Shown here in pieces: positions 33,535-44,400 of a stretch of DNA of 64,000 nucleotides. The position numbers and the translations under genes were made by a program. The DNA lies in contig OY294069.1 of assembly GCA_958510875.1 (NCBI GenBank), positions 167,275,111 through 167,339,110 on the forward strand, given 5' to 3'. The stretch is from Endomychus coccineus. Taxonomy: Eukaryota > Arthropoda > Insecta > Coleoptera > Endomychidae. Under the pieces are notes generated by a model. That model was given only the letters and a program-made list of their open reading frames with translations, was not told where the DNA came from and did no database searches. How positions within the stretch are numbered: position 1 is the first letter of the stretch; each line of letters opens with the position of its first letter.

Positions 33535-34838
33535 ATAAATAAATAAATAAATAAATATTTCTTTATTGCTATTATAAAAAATTTTTTTTTGACAAAACAA
33601 CATTTTTTGAGCAAACGTCAGAACACAATGTTAAATTTAGACATATAAAAGTAAAGACAATTAAATATAGACATATCTACGTAAATAAGGACTTAGAATT
33701 AAGAAATTCGTTTACCGTGTAAAAGGAATGTTTTAACAGTTCTCCCTTGATTTTATGTTTAAAAAGTTTTATGTTCGAAATAGATCTAACAGAAACTGGC
33801 AAATGATTGTACAATTTAAATGGCATAATTAAATGACTATTACTTGTAATGGATAAATTGTGATGAGGAAGTAAGATTTTATCTTCATCTCTTAAATTAC
33901 CTTGAGGTACTCCCATTTTTATTATCTTATGGTCCGATTTATATTCAACATTATTGCGTCTTATTAGGACATGTTGCGAACGATCAGATAAGTAGGAAGC
34001 AATCCAATCCAACGCTACACCTCTGATACCATAAAGGGAGAGTTTTTGCACTGAAATATTATGGTCCAACATGTCAAAAGCACGCGATAAATCGAAAAAT
34101 ATTCCTACAGCATGTTGCTTTCGTTCAAAACTATTCAAAATAAATTCAAGAAATCTCAATATTGCATCCTGAGTAGAGAGACCCAACTGAAAGCCAAATT
34201 GCTGTTTAGAAATGATATTGTGTTTTTTTATGAACAATTGCAGAATCTTGCAATACGCAGTTTCAAAAATTCTCGAAAAGACTGAAAGAAGACAAATTGG
34301 TCTATAGTTAGCCATATCGGTACGCTCATTCTTTTTATAAACAGGTATTAAAATTGAATTTTTCAGAATAGAAGGGAACACCTTGCCGAAAGGATAAATT
34401 TATAAGATTGCATAAGGGGTATTTTAAAACATCTACCACATGTAGTAATAGAGACCATGGTATACCATCGAACCCTTGAGCATGTTTTTTTGCTACTTTC
34501 CGCATCAATGACGCCACATCATCAGGAATTAATGGAATAAGAAAAAGTGATGAGGTTATACGCTTGTGTAGTATCAAAGGGACATGATTACTTTTAGAAG
34601 AAAAATTGTATGAATGATTGAGTTCATAGAAAAGATTACTGAATTTCTGTGCAGCTTCCTTCAATTCGATTTCAGTGCCATCAGTTAGTACAAACTTGTC
34701 CGGCAATTGCTCTGTGCGTTGAAAATTGAACTGATCTTTGATTATAGTCCAAGCCGTTAATGATTTATTATTAGAATGAGCAATTTTTGAATCATAATAA
34801 TGTTTGTCGTGAATGACCGGCAATATGGCTTTCGTCGG
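33535..34838 (-). mobile_element. LINE A: jockey/CR1-type LINE with in-frame RT deletion
   Basis: On the minus strand the element runs from 34,838 to an (ATTT)n tail at 33,557-33,536. It starts inside the pre-RT region (NNKSLTAWTIIKDQFN, DDVASLMRKVAKKHAQGFDGIP), shifts frame near 34,390, and continues NSILIPVYKKNERTDMANYR, KQQFGFQLGLSTQDAIL, FFDLSRAFDMLDH and MGVPQG. The frame then joins straight to a C-terminal segment (HHNLSITSNSHLIMPFKLYN, FKHKIKGELLKHSFYTVNEF). The region with the catalytic YADD box is deleted, yet the frame stays open for 234 codons. It cannot polymerise. The 5' end abuts a plus-strand LINE B fragment. Confidence 0.88.
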
Positions 34839-35235
34839 CAGAGATCAACAGGAGACCTGCTTGCCTACGTAACACATGTATAATAGAAATCTATTGAGAA
34901 ACATGGGGAATCTCTAGCTGTATCATTGGACATCTCCAAAGCATTTGACCCAGTCTGGCATCAAAGCCTTCTTGGGAAACATTCGTCATATGGTTTGCCG
35001 CCTCAACTTTGTCGTTTACTATCGAGTTTTTACTCATATCATATGGTGGTTAGCGGAGTATCCTCCGATACAATGTGTATCAACTTTGGTGTTCCACAAG
35101 AACCTGTCTTTGCGCCACCTTTGTTCTAGCTCCAAATAAACGATCTGCTGGAAGTGACCATCTGTCCCGTCCACAGATTTGCAGATGATGGTACACTTCA
35201 TACCGCTGAAGGCTGAAATAGATGCTGAAATCATA
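34839..35235 (+). pseudogene. LINE B: RT fragment with FADD
   Basis: The plus strand reads RNHGESLAVSLDISKAFDPVWHQ-like sequence (HGESL, LDISKAFD), then SYGLPPQLCRLLSSF, VSGVSSDTMCINFGVPQEPV, INDLLEV and RFADDGTLHTA in one main frame with a stop after APPLF. It aligns with 62,590-62,960. The FADD catalytic pair is retained. The beginning (34,839) coincides with the 5' end of LINE A, and downstream the homology fades after 35,230. Confidence 0.82.
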
Positions 35236-35790
35236 AGGAAGGAAGCCCAATTGCAGCGTGAATTGATTTATGAAGGTTCATCTTGAAAATCTACAATCTC
35301 TGGCGCTGAGAGTATCTTAATGAAATGGCTATTCAAGAAAAATTTGATAACTGGAAAACCGAAGAAACTCAGAATAATCGTGTACCAACAAATAATTTCG
35401 TTACATTGTGATACTTTGAAAGTGAATCATGTAACAAATAGATTATATAAAAGTAACAAGAACAAAGCGTGTTCAAAAAGTAAATCAAAAATATTCGGTG
35501 TATTTTTTCTAAATCTTCTTGAATGGAATTTTATCTTTACTTGTAATTTAGGTTAGCCCCGCTTTGAAAATGTGTGACAAAACAATTATCTGCAATTATA
35601 AACTTTGAATGTGTTTTGTTTCGTATTTACAATTTTTTTTGCATATAAATCATCAGGCTCTACAACCCTTTAAATAATCTACTCAACGGATGAGATTTAG
35701 AAAACTCTAATCTGTATGAATTTTCAAATTATATCTTCACTCACGAGAATACCCAGAATATTTTTACTTCCCTTAAGCATGGGAAAACCA
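35236..35790. other. Unassigned interval
   Basis: AT-rich. A 78-codon plus frame (35,320-35,556) is Lys-rich and unrecognised. No element boundary was found. Confidence 0.35.
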
Positions 35791-35794
35791 CATT

Positions 35795-36952
35795 TATGCT
35801 TTAAAGCTTTTCACTTGAGTATTCAATTAATAATGGTTGAGAAGTTGAGAAACAAAGTGACACATTAGGTTTGATTTCATATTGCACAATAATATTGAAT
35901 ATTTTATTCCTAAATTTACAGAAATTCTTTATACATTGAATATCAATTGGCAAATTGTTGAAAAATTTGATGCACATATATGGACAATTTTTCTCTGTTA
36001 GTGTAAGCGTATGTGTTGGATATATATATGAAATATTACGTGTGTTGTAATTGAAAAATTTTTCCGAAATCTGTAAAGAATCTACTATGTTTGAAAATAA
36101 AAAGAAGGGATTGATAAATGTATATTCCAATAACAGTTAGCAAGTTGTTCTTCATTAAAAAACCTCTACAAGTTTGCTTATACCCCAATCCAAAGATTAT
36201 TCGTATTACTCTTTTTTGCTGCCTGAATATCATATCAACCTGGTAGCTGTTACTCCAAATATTACCCCAAAACTCAACAGAGATTGAAAGTTGGCCTAAT
36301 AAAATCTGTTAATGTATTATCCTCAAGTTGTGGTTTCATGACACGTAAACTATAAATGATCGAACTCAGCCTTTTACATCGTTGTTCGATTCCTTTACAC
36401 TAGTTGGGGTTTTTATCTATATTTATTCCAAGACATTTCGAATAATTCTTCATTTCCAAAATGTAATTGTTTAAGTTTAAGGTTTCTAGAATTTGCAGTC
36501 TACTGTGGCTTGACGTAAGGATGATGCAGTTTGTCTTACTTTTGTTCAATGTGAGTTTGTTATTCAAACACCAATGTTCAATCTTTGAGTGCGCAGAGGC
36601 AATTTTAGTTCCGAGAAGTCAAAGGTGATTTGCAGATACTTTAATGTTACTATCATCTGCATAATTGATAAGTAAATTCCTAGCATCAGCAATAACTTGT
36701 GGTAGATCATTAATATAGATTGAGAACAAAAGTGGACCAATTATGTTACCTTGAGGAACTCCCATTTGTAGTGACAATTCCCAGATATGAAATTTTGTCC
36801 ATCTTCCGAAATGTTCACTCTCTGCGTTCTACATTCTTAGTAACTTTCCATCAAAGCTAATTGTTTATCTCTGACCCCGTATTTCTCCAGGTTTGCAAGA
36901 GCATTTTATGATCGACCGTGTTAAAAGCCTTGAAGAGATCAAGAAAAAGACC
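35795..36952 (-). pseudogene. LINE C: jockey-type LINE, RT to C-terminus
   Basis: From 36,952 downward the minus strand reads RGLFLDLFKAFNTVDHKML, NLEKYGVRDKQLALMESY, VNISEDGQNFISG, the GVPQGN-type turn, and LINYADDSN with an intact YADD catalytic box at about 36,655. It then passes decayed sequence to SVEFWGNIWSNSYQVDM, QQKRVIRIIFGLGYKQTCRG, LTVIGIYIYQSLLFIFKHS and finally THTLTLTEKNCPYMCIKFFN-NLPID. Several frameshifts are present. Other pieces of the same family lie at 42,350-42,590 and 44,205-44,400. The 5' part is missing. Confidence 0.85.
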
Positions 36953-37345
36953 TCTGCTAGAGTACTGTTCGCATGTTTGGATCCAGAAGAGAGCTATTCG
37001 TTTGATTGATGATGTCACACTTACGAGTTCATTGACGTCTCTAGAACATCGTAGAAAGGTGGAAGACATCTCCCTTTTCATCAGAAATCTCGTCTGTTGC
37101 TCCACCACGGGAGATTCCAGATAAGCGGACCAGCCGAGCACAGAGAGCTACCGAACTTCTTTCTACCAGACTTCACGTTTCTATCGAACAGTGAATTTGT
37201 GGAACTCTTTACCTAGTGAGGTCTTGCCATATGCCTATAACCTCCAACCGTTCAAGAAAAATACGAATGTCTATCTCTTCTCATAATATTCCATCGCTGG
37301 CTTACACGATTACACGAACATTATAGGTTCCCGCTGGTGTAGGCA
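36945..37345 (+). pseudogene. LINE B: C-terminal tail with 45-nt deletion
   Basis: The plus strand reads RPLLEYCSHVW, then jumps to IQKRAIRLIDDVTLTSSLTS-LEHRRKVEDISLF. Compared with other copies (HVWSSASKHTLKLLDSIQ) about 15 residues are missing without a frame change. It extends past the stop to 'cgctggtgtaggcaaag'. It overlaps by a few bases the 5' edge of the minus-strand LINE C fragment, so the two elements were joined at this point. Confidence 0.82.
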
Positions 37346-37349
37346 AAGA

Positions 37350-38290
37350 TTAAAAAGAATAAAAATTAAATCATCCAGCGCCTGCTACCATAATAATTGC
37401 GACGCCCTCATTTGATAAACTTTCTATCATAAAAACGAAATCGTGTGGAACGTACGAAGACATTAATTAACAACATCTATAAAATAAATATATCAAAGCG
37501 ATGAGGTTTAGCATAATTCATAAAAGATACGCGTTTGAAATAAATTGATTTTGAATTGAGGAAGTCGCAAACTAAGAGGCTGATACCTACTTTTTCCAAA
37601 GTAATTTCTAATTGCAACAAGAACGGTTACCATTATGCGATATCAGATATAATTGATTACAAATTAGTATATTCTGCAATTCAGATTCATTGTATTACTC
37701 AATTAAAGAGATTATTAAGTTTGAAGAAGGAGTATAACTTGTATCAAGAAGATGGTCACGCATTTCTGCACCATATTATCACTGCGAGGACAGTGCCTCA
37801 GTCTAGTCAAATAAGACAAATGAAGGCTTGATTACGTCAGCATCATTTTCATGTCAAATTTTACGTTTTGATGATATGTACTTATCTAGAACAATGATTT
37901 CCATATGCACAATCATGCGCGTTGGGGCATTTGTAGTATTAATATATATACAGGTGGTCTACTCATATAAAATATGGTCGAATTCTGTTACGCTCAAGAT
38001 CTAGAGGGTTTTAATAGAAAAATAATTGGATAAACTTCAATATTAAAAACAAAGTATGCGGTCTGAAATTTCGCGAACATGGGTTTTCCTGTATTCTCTA
38101 GTGAACTGTGTTTATCAATTTTTTGAGGAATGAACAATAACTTGCTTACGGAGCAAGAAAAACAGATAATAAAAAAAATACTAGTTTTTTTACACGACAG
38201 ATGAGTACAAATCATTCATCGTTAAATTCAAAAACTGTTTTGTCTAGTGCAATTTCATGATTGCAATATTTTTGATTAGATTAATTAAAT
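37350..38290. other. Unassigned interval
   Basis: An open plus frame of 91 codons (37,556-37,831), MRKSQTKRLIPTFSKVISNC..., has no recognised domain. Nothing else was identified. Confidence 0.35.
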
Positions 38291-38299
38291 CAATTATGG

Positions 38300-38413
38300 T
38301 TCTTGACCCAAGTATGAATTAAATATAAATTCTCGGAAAATGGGTCACACTAACACATATGTTTATTTTTGTCTTTATGTACGTTTCGGTTTGTCGATCA
38401 TCACAGTTAGAAC
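38300..38413. repeat. PLE terminal-repeat fragment
   Basis: Matches 14,440-14,548 and 62,190-62,290 ('gtatgaatta.atataaa', 'cacatatg', 'tacgtttcggtttg'). On the minus strand it contains GATGATCG and ACCGAAACGTAC, a hammerhead-like remnant with the first box damaged. Its right edge is cut by hAT element 2. Confidence 0.7.
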
Positions 38414-38998
38414 CAGGGCCGGATTTAAGGTGGTGGAGGCCCCTTGGTCCAAGTTTGGTGGGGGCCCCTATATGTCAGAAGCTAACATTTTTTTAAATTC
38501 AGTATACACCGACTGTATACTGAATGCAATTTTAATGAGTTTTAAAATGTTCTTGTAATAAAAAATCTGGACAATATATATTATTTAATGTACATAAATA
38601 TCAATAACTTTACACAGGTATTTTTCGAGTTTTCCTCGCCGCGAAATCTTCGATGTCATCGTCAAAATTCAAGGATCTCAAAATATTCTTATTATGTTGT
38701 GTTTTAGAGGAATGTGATATTATAAATAGATTTTTAATAGCTAAAAATATATTGCAAAATCTGTACATGCAAATGTTGCACTAAATGACGCAAAAAGACG
38801 ATATTATTCATTATTGATTACCAATATTCACATCAATACTATTGATAATCATGCTATTGATAACTATATTGAATAATTGTCATATGATTTCTGTAATAAG
38901 CAAATTTTTTTTTCTTCATTCGATCTTTGGTGGGGGCCCCTAGGTGGTTGAGGCCTCTGGGCCATGGCCCACCCGGCCCACCCCTAAATCCGGCCCTG
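38414..38998. mobile_element. Non-autonomous hAT element 2 (585 bp)
   Basis: Inverted termini 'cagggccggatttaagg' (left) and 'taaatccggccctg' (right) are bounded by a perfect 8-bp target duplication, 'gttagaac' (38,406-38,413 and 38,999-39,006). GC-rich subterminal blocks with 'gtgggggccccta' occur at both ends in inverted orientation. Internally it retains only the last part of the transposase on the minus strand. It belongs to the same superfamily as element 1 at 14,549 and likewise lies beside a PLE terminal repeat. Confidence 0.94.
38610..38696 (-). pseudogene. hAT transposase C-terminal scrap
   Basis: On the minus strand 28 codons before a stop read HNKNILRSLNFDDDIEDFAA-RKTRKIPV. This is the same terminal helix as ISFDDLIKDFAARKCRK in hAT element 1, showing that both short elements are deletion derivatives of related ZMYM1-like hAT transposons. 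Confidence 0.75.
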
Positions 38999-39009
38999 GT
39001 TAGAACGGG

Positions 39010-39439
39010 ATACACTAAACTCTTATTAACACCTCCGTGGACTAAATATCGTATGGATTTTCTTGTGCCCACTCGAGTAAAACATGACTCGTCGATCCAT
39101 AAAATATAATTGAGAACTACTTAACATTTTAAACAGAGCCCAGACTAAATATCATCCACCGTTCTTCATATGCTGAATGATGCAAACCATAAACTGGTTG
39201 TAGGTGGAAGACTCGTCTATGATCTCGTTTTAATACTCGTACGATATTAGTTTTAGGAATTCCAAATGTTCTAGACACTCTTCTCTCACTTATCCTTGGC
39301 TCTGTCGTAAATAGTTTCTATTACCTGATTGTGGATGTCGTCTATTAGGAAATAGAATGCGATATTCTCGAGTTGCTTCTGTCGTATTTACGTAACAAAA
39401 TAGAGCAGCATACTCTCGATTTGAGAATTGAAAAGGCAT
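39010..39439 (-). pseudogene. Mariner-type transposase relic, N-terminal HTH half
   Basis: From a Met at 39,439 the minus strand reads MPFQFSNREYAALFCYVNTT-EATREYRILFPNRRHPQS. It then shifts frame to VSRTFGIPKTNIVRVLKRDH and RVFHLQPVYGLHHSAYEERW, ending in TSHVLLEWAQENPYDI, where the family normally has SHVWAEENPH. This is the paired HTH region and start of the catalytic domain of a Tc1/mariner-type family common in insects. The first catalytic Asp region (DES) is degraded to YGSTS. At least three lesions are visible. The 3' part is missing where hAT element 2 begins. Confidence 0.8.
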
Positions 39440-41825
39440 TTTAGTCACATGAATTTATTCCTGTTTTCTTAGCTTCCTGTTAGCTTTACGAAAACGGTGT
39501 ACTTTATCATAAAATTTCAAGAGACAAAACATTTCTAAACTCAACGATAAATGCTTTTTACTTATATGTTGTGTGAAAAAACTAGTAGCGTACTTTTTAA
39601 AATTAGTTTTTATTTGGTTGCTCCGTACGCAAGTCACTGATTATTTAAAAAAAAAAATTGGTAACCATAGTTGGCTGGAGAATACTGAAAACTCATATAT
39701 GCCTTTCTTCAATATTGCATTAAATCCAATTAGTTAAATAATAGATTCGAAACGTACTTTACATAACAAATTGTCCTTATCTTAATCGTACAACCCATTT
39801 ATGACTAATGTACCTAGGTACTGCTATAATTGTCTATCCATGTTCAAGATACAATGCATGAAAACAATGACCAATGCATGATCAGTAGGACCCTTTCATC
39901 TCATTGGTGGCAAAACTTGCAGTTTCTGCGCCTTCGCAGAATTGCATTGAGGGTATTGACATTAATTTAATTCGTTCGCTTTGCTTCAATATGTCGAGCA
40001 GTTTTCGAGCTGCTAGTAAATACAAATAAATAAAGCATTATGTCTTATTTTGGCCAAACGCTCCAAACTGCTTTTTATTTTATTCTGCCTTCAAAATACA
40101 CGAGGCAATTCCGTTTCTCTATTGTCCAGTTATAAATTCATGATCTTCGAGAGAATAACTCTTCGGATGAGCAATATGCTCTATAAAATAGGGCCTGAAC
40201 TCTGATTACAAACGTAAGTGTGAGACATCATCAAGAAGAGGCTCAAAGTAAAGACGAAGAAGCGTACGGCCATATCGTTTAGTCTTGATTTAATAATAAT
40301 TGAATTTAATTCAATCTCAATTAGTCATAATGGCGCATGGCCAGTATAAAATGTGACAGGTGATAAATGTTAACATTTAATTAGTTTTACCTGTTTCTTG
40401 CAGAAAATTATATGTTGCACTTGTTCGTTAGGTCTTTGTGTGAGAGAAAAGTGTTTTTACCTGTAAATAAGCGTGTTTAAGAATGCTACGACTGAATAAA
40501 GTGCGTTGAAAAATGACTTCTCGAGTGAATGTTGCAGATTACACTTTACTCGCAAGGAAATGTATAGATATTATGCAAATCCTATGATTCCATCCTCACT
40601 TTTACATACAATTAGTCTACACCCATATAAGTTTCAAGAAGTTCCAGATATTTTAAATCGAAAAAAGCAAACAGGGTGCGACTAAGGTCTCAGTTCACGT
40701 ATAAATTGTCTAAAGGTATGAGACAGAAGTTTCCCCTCTATTTAAAGTATTATCTATGAGCAGCCTGTGACGTCACTGTAGACATTCTGCTCATGCTGTT
40801 AGTCTTATTCTCACTATGATAAGAAAACTTCCCATATACTGAGTTTGGGTCGTCTCTACTGAAGCGATATGTACCTTCCTCAGCGATGATCATTTTGTTA
40901 AGATGATATCTCAGAGGATAGTGTTTCTCTGTTCCGAAACGCGCCCCGAAATATGTTGAATCAGAAATAAGTTAATAAAGATAATATTTTGAAGGAAATT
41001 TGGAAAGTAAAGTTCGAAAACTTTTTGCACAGACTTCATACGCTGAAAGTACTTTGTTCCTAATTAAAAAACATTCTCTAAGACAAACATTGATATTTAT
41101 CAAACAAATGCCACCACTGCTCTCGGGATTTGAAATCTTTCTGTCTTACGAACCCCATGTCCAATCTGTTGCATCGATAACATTGGCATAAGAAGTGATT
41201 TAACAGTAGCTTGTATTCCTCGAGCGTAAAGTAGATGGGAAAGGGGCCGGCCAATTATCAGAAGCTATTATTTAAATTTGCTGCAAAATATAATATACTG
41301 CTGATTTTTTGGGCGTGCGGGCATTTTTATCTGTTTCCTCGTGCCGTCGTTATGCTTTGAACGTTCCAACACATTACTCATGCACTGGCGAGCCTGCAAT
41401 TTTTACTACAGAATAAATCATCATTATTGGCCGGTGTCGAGGCTACAGACCAGCTCACTTTTTGCTAGGGACATCCATTAAACGCATATCTATTTAAGCT
41501 GGCCGCTTTGTTTATGCTTAGCGTTTAATTTATTCCGACTACTCATACAAAGAAATATTATCTTTGAATATAAGCGCTTAAATTTAGAGTCAACCGATCT
41601 TGAAAAGGATTTTCACCTCTGACAATTGGTATTTCATGAATCCTAACTGTGTGTGCAGCATTCATTTTCCGATAGTATAATCATTTTTGATTTATAACAA
41701 ACATAGGTACCATAAAAAATAACCGATCCACGTAGAAGTATCGAGTATTTATAATCAGCTACAAGAAAAATTATAATTATCTTGTATTTGTATTCTTGAA
41801 CCGTTTGAAAATGTATGTTAAATTT
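39440..41825. other. Unassigned interval, ~2.4 kb
   Basis: No transposon protein or repeat match recognised. Segment 41,230-41,640 is unique-looking, less AT-rich and lacks long open frames, so it could be non-coding regulatory DNA, but no specific site is called. Confidence 0.35.
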
Positions 41826-41829
41826 TTTT

Positions 41830-42883
41830 TGTATTTTGGTTCTTTAGTACTACTAAAAATAAAACAGGATTTTTTCTTTTTGAAGTTTCGATATTTTGTT
41901 TATATCTTTATCAAAAATTTTCGTATTAGTGTTTCCATGTAATTCAGAGAAAAATAGATGACTTACAATAATGAAATGCGTCTGCAGCCGACTTGTGTTT
42001 TTGAAAATCCAAATAAAACTGTAGAAAACATTGGATCGGTTGTGTGTGAAAGAATATTGTATGGCTGATTATCAAATTGATTTACTTGTAATGAATTTAA
42101 TCCAGCTAATTAAATACCTAAGATACTATTCTATGATTTACAAATCTAAATATAACTATGTTTATTTCATGAATTACTTCATCTATGATTTACATTTCAT
42201 TTCTATCATTAATAACTAATCAAGTTTAAGATAGCTCTATGAAATTTTTATTCCTAAACTGTCACTGTCATAAATGTAACAAAAAATACATCATTTTTTC
42301 AGGTTGAATTAAATAGACAATAGGAAATGGTAATTCAAAATTTCTGAATTTGCTTTTGGCGCTGATGATCATAAAATCCTTCTTGCAAAACTGGAGAAAT
42401 ACGGAGTCTGAAATAAGCAATTAACCTTGATGGAAAGCTATTTAGAATGTAGAAAGAAGAGAGTGAAAATTTCGGAGGGTGGACAAAATTTCATATCTGG
42501 GGAATTGTCACTACAAATGGGAGTTCCTCAACATAGCATAATTGGCTCACTTTTGTTCCTAATCTATATTAATGATCTACCCGAAGTTACGTATTTAATT
42601 AGCTAGATTCAATCCATTTCAAATGAGTCACTTTGATAATTACCCATACATTTCTGTTTCACACACAACCGATCCAATGTTTTCTGCATTTTTAATTGGA
42701 TTTTAAAACACACAAGACGGCCGCAGACGCGATTCATTAATCAAAGTCATCTATTCTTTTCTGAATTACATGGAAACACTAATTAATATAACAATTTTTG
42801 ATAAACATATAAATAAAATATCGAAACGTCAAAAAGAAAAAATTTAGTTTATTTTTACTAGTATTAAAGAACTAAAATACCAA
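41830..42883. repeat. Inverted repeat, ~295-bp arms
   Basis: Arms 41,830-42,122 and 42,588-42,883 are reverse complements. Shared landmarks are 'tattttggttctttagtact', 'tcgatattttgtttatat', 'gtgtttccatgtaattcag' and 'ggatcggttgtgtgtgaaa'. Identity is perhaps 85% by eye. The 465-bp centre includes a LINE C RT fragment next to the right arm. No target duplication or transposase was found; it is either a foldback element or two repeat copies in opposite orientation. Confidence 0.88.
42350..42590 (+). pseudogene. LINE C: RT fragment
   Basis: The plus strand reads AKLEKYGV, a stop, NKQLTLMESYLECRKKRVKI, SEGGQNFISGELSLQMGVPQ, then HSIIGSLLFLIYINDLPEV, in the RT palm. It aligns with the LINE C copy at 36,950-36,720. 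The GVPQ motif is intact and the YADD region is missing. Confidence 0.82.
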
Positions 42884-42901
42884 GGAAACATAACTAAAAA
42901 T

Positions 42902-43001
42902 CATAAATTATTTACATTCAGTACATTCATCATCATAAGAATTTATTGTAATAATAATTAATTCTTATAATAACGAATGTACCGAATATAAATAATTTAT
43001 G
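42902..43001. repeat. 100-bp hairpin
   Basis: The 27-nt arms at the two ends ('cataaattatttacattc' and its complement) pair with two mismatches. An inner 'ataagaatt/aattcttat' pair extends the fold around an AT-rich loop. It resembles a very short MITE or a terminal hairpin. Confidence 0.8.
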
Positions 43002-43820
43002 AATTTTAAACTTACCAATATTTTTTGTTCGTTTCCAAAAAAAATAATCTTAAACGATTCTCAAATACAACAATTAATAACTGGACTTTAATAAATTTTA
43101 TTACACCTAGTAATGTTTTTATACAAAAAACTGTGATATAAAATATTAATCAATTGCCAATTGTGAAACATAATTTGTCTTGTAGCCAATTATAAATACT
43201 TGATAATGGGGTGCACCAATAGACATAAAGTAAAGATCTAAAAATGGATGAGCGAATCAAAATTGAAATATTCAAAATTAGTCAAAATGAACTCACACTA
43301 CGGTAACACAATTTATTTGATAATTCATTGATTTTCATGTTGCATAATTTGTTGTTATCATGATATTTTATTACATATATGTGAAATTACACATTTTTCT
43401 AAATCTAACGTCAATATTAATTTCCTTGGAAAGGTTCAACTTAGAAGAATACATTATCGATTGATTGATTACTAATGAACAGGAATTCAAAGATAATTAC
43501 ATTTAATTATCAGGTTATGAAATGGTAAATACAGTTTGCTAAGATGTATTTATAATTTTGTAGTATTAATTCCGCCAATTTTATTTTAAACCGTTATTAT
43601 GCATGATAGCTAATGCTAGTAATTGTCAACTAATATCTAAAATCATTAATATGACATATTTCATTAGAAACTTTCATTTTAATATATATTCTGTCTGTGT
43701 AAGTATCGTCGAATTGATTGGTTTGGGATTAAGATTAAAGTACGGGGGGTGTTGTTTGCCGAAGAATATAGCTTCCTGGTAAGGTCTCTATTCTAGATCA
43801 ATGCGTACAGTCTTACAGTT
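43002..43820. other. Unassigned interval
   Basis: AT-rich DNA with no gene and no repeat match seen. Confidence 0.4.
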
Positions 43821-43827
43821 CTGAACA

Positions 43828-43870
43828 AATGTTTTGCACTTTCATGAAGCTCATCAGCAGTACAGAGACT
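43828..43870 (-). repeat. Hammerhead-like motif downstream of PLE fragment
   Basis: The minus strand has GCTGATGAGC, a TTCATGAA stem-loop, AGTGC and then AAAAC in place of GAAAC. This is the layout of a PLE hammerhead with its second box mutated. It lies about 110 bp downstream, on the same strand, of the PLE linker fragment at 43,983-44,180. Confidence 0.5.
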
Positions 43871-43982
43871 TTGTAATGTAGATCGCCCCATTGGATAATT
43901 GTACTTTGATTATATAGTTCAGTGGAAGATTCAATGACAATTATAATGACATCAGGAGAAATATAGCTACACCTAGCTATAA

Positions 43983-44180
43983 TCATTCGATTTTGTAAAT
44001 CCCGGATTTGTCGAAATCGGAAACTTTGTCAAAGGTATTGCCTAAACGGTGTTTTAGCTTGTTGTTGCATCTATAAGCTGGTTGTATTGCAAATTTAGAA
44101 AACAAACTATGGAATTTATTAATTACTGAAGAATGATAGGTGAAACTTTTGAACTTAATATTGGGATATACATTTATCAA
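43983..44180 (-). pseudogene. PLE protein: linker before GIY-YIG domain
   Basis: The 65-codon minus frame reads NVYPNIKFKSFTYHSSVINK, FAIQPAYRCNNKLKHRLGNT and DKSGIYKIE. This is the segment of Penelope-like proteins between the RT thumb and the GIY-YIG endonuclease, where the family has 'sGIYkieCkdC'. The frame stops exactly where the endonuclease should start, so the nuclease is absent. It is flanked at its 5' side by a plus-strand LINE C scrap. Confidence 0.78.
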
Positions 44181-44204
44181 TCCCTTCTTTTTACTTTTAC
44201 TTTA

Positions 44205-44400
44205 CAATACACGTAAGTAACATTTCATACATATATCCAGCCCATACGCTTACACTTACAGCGAAAAATTGCCCCTATACGTGCACCAAATTTTTCAACA
44301 ACTTGCCAATTGATATTCAATGTATGAAGAATTTCTGTGAATTTAAAAATAGAATATTCAATATTATTGTGCAATGTAAACCATACACGGTTATTAAATA
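44205..44400 (+). pseudogene. LINE C: C-terminal scrap
   Basis: The plus strand reads HTLTLTAKNCPYTCTKFFNN, LPIDIQCMKNFCEFKNRIFN and IIVQCK, nearly identical in protein to the minus-strand LINE C tail at 36,000-35,880. No start or upstream RT is present. Confidence 0.82.
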
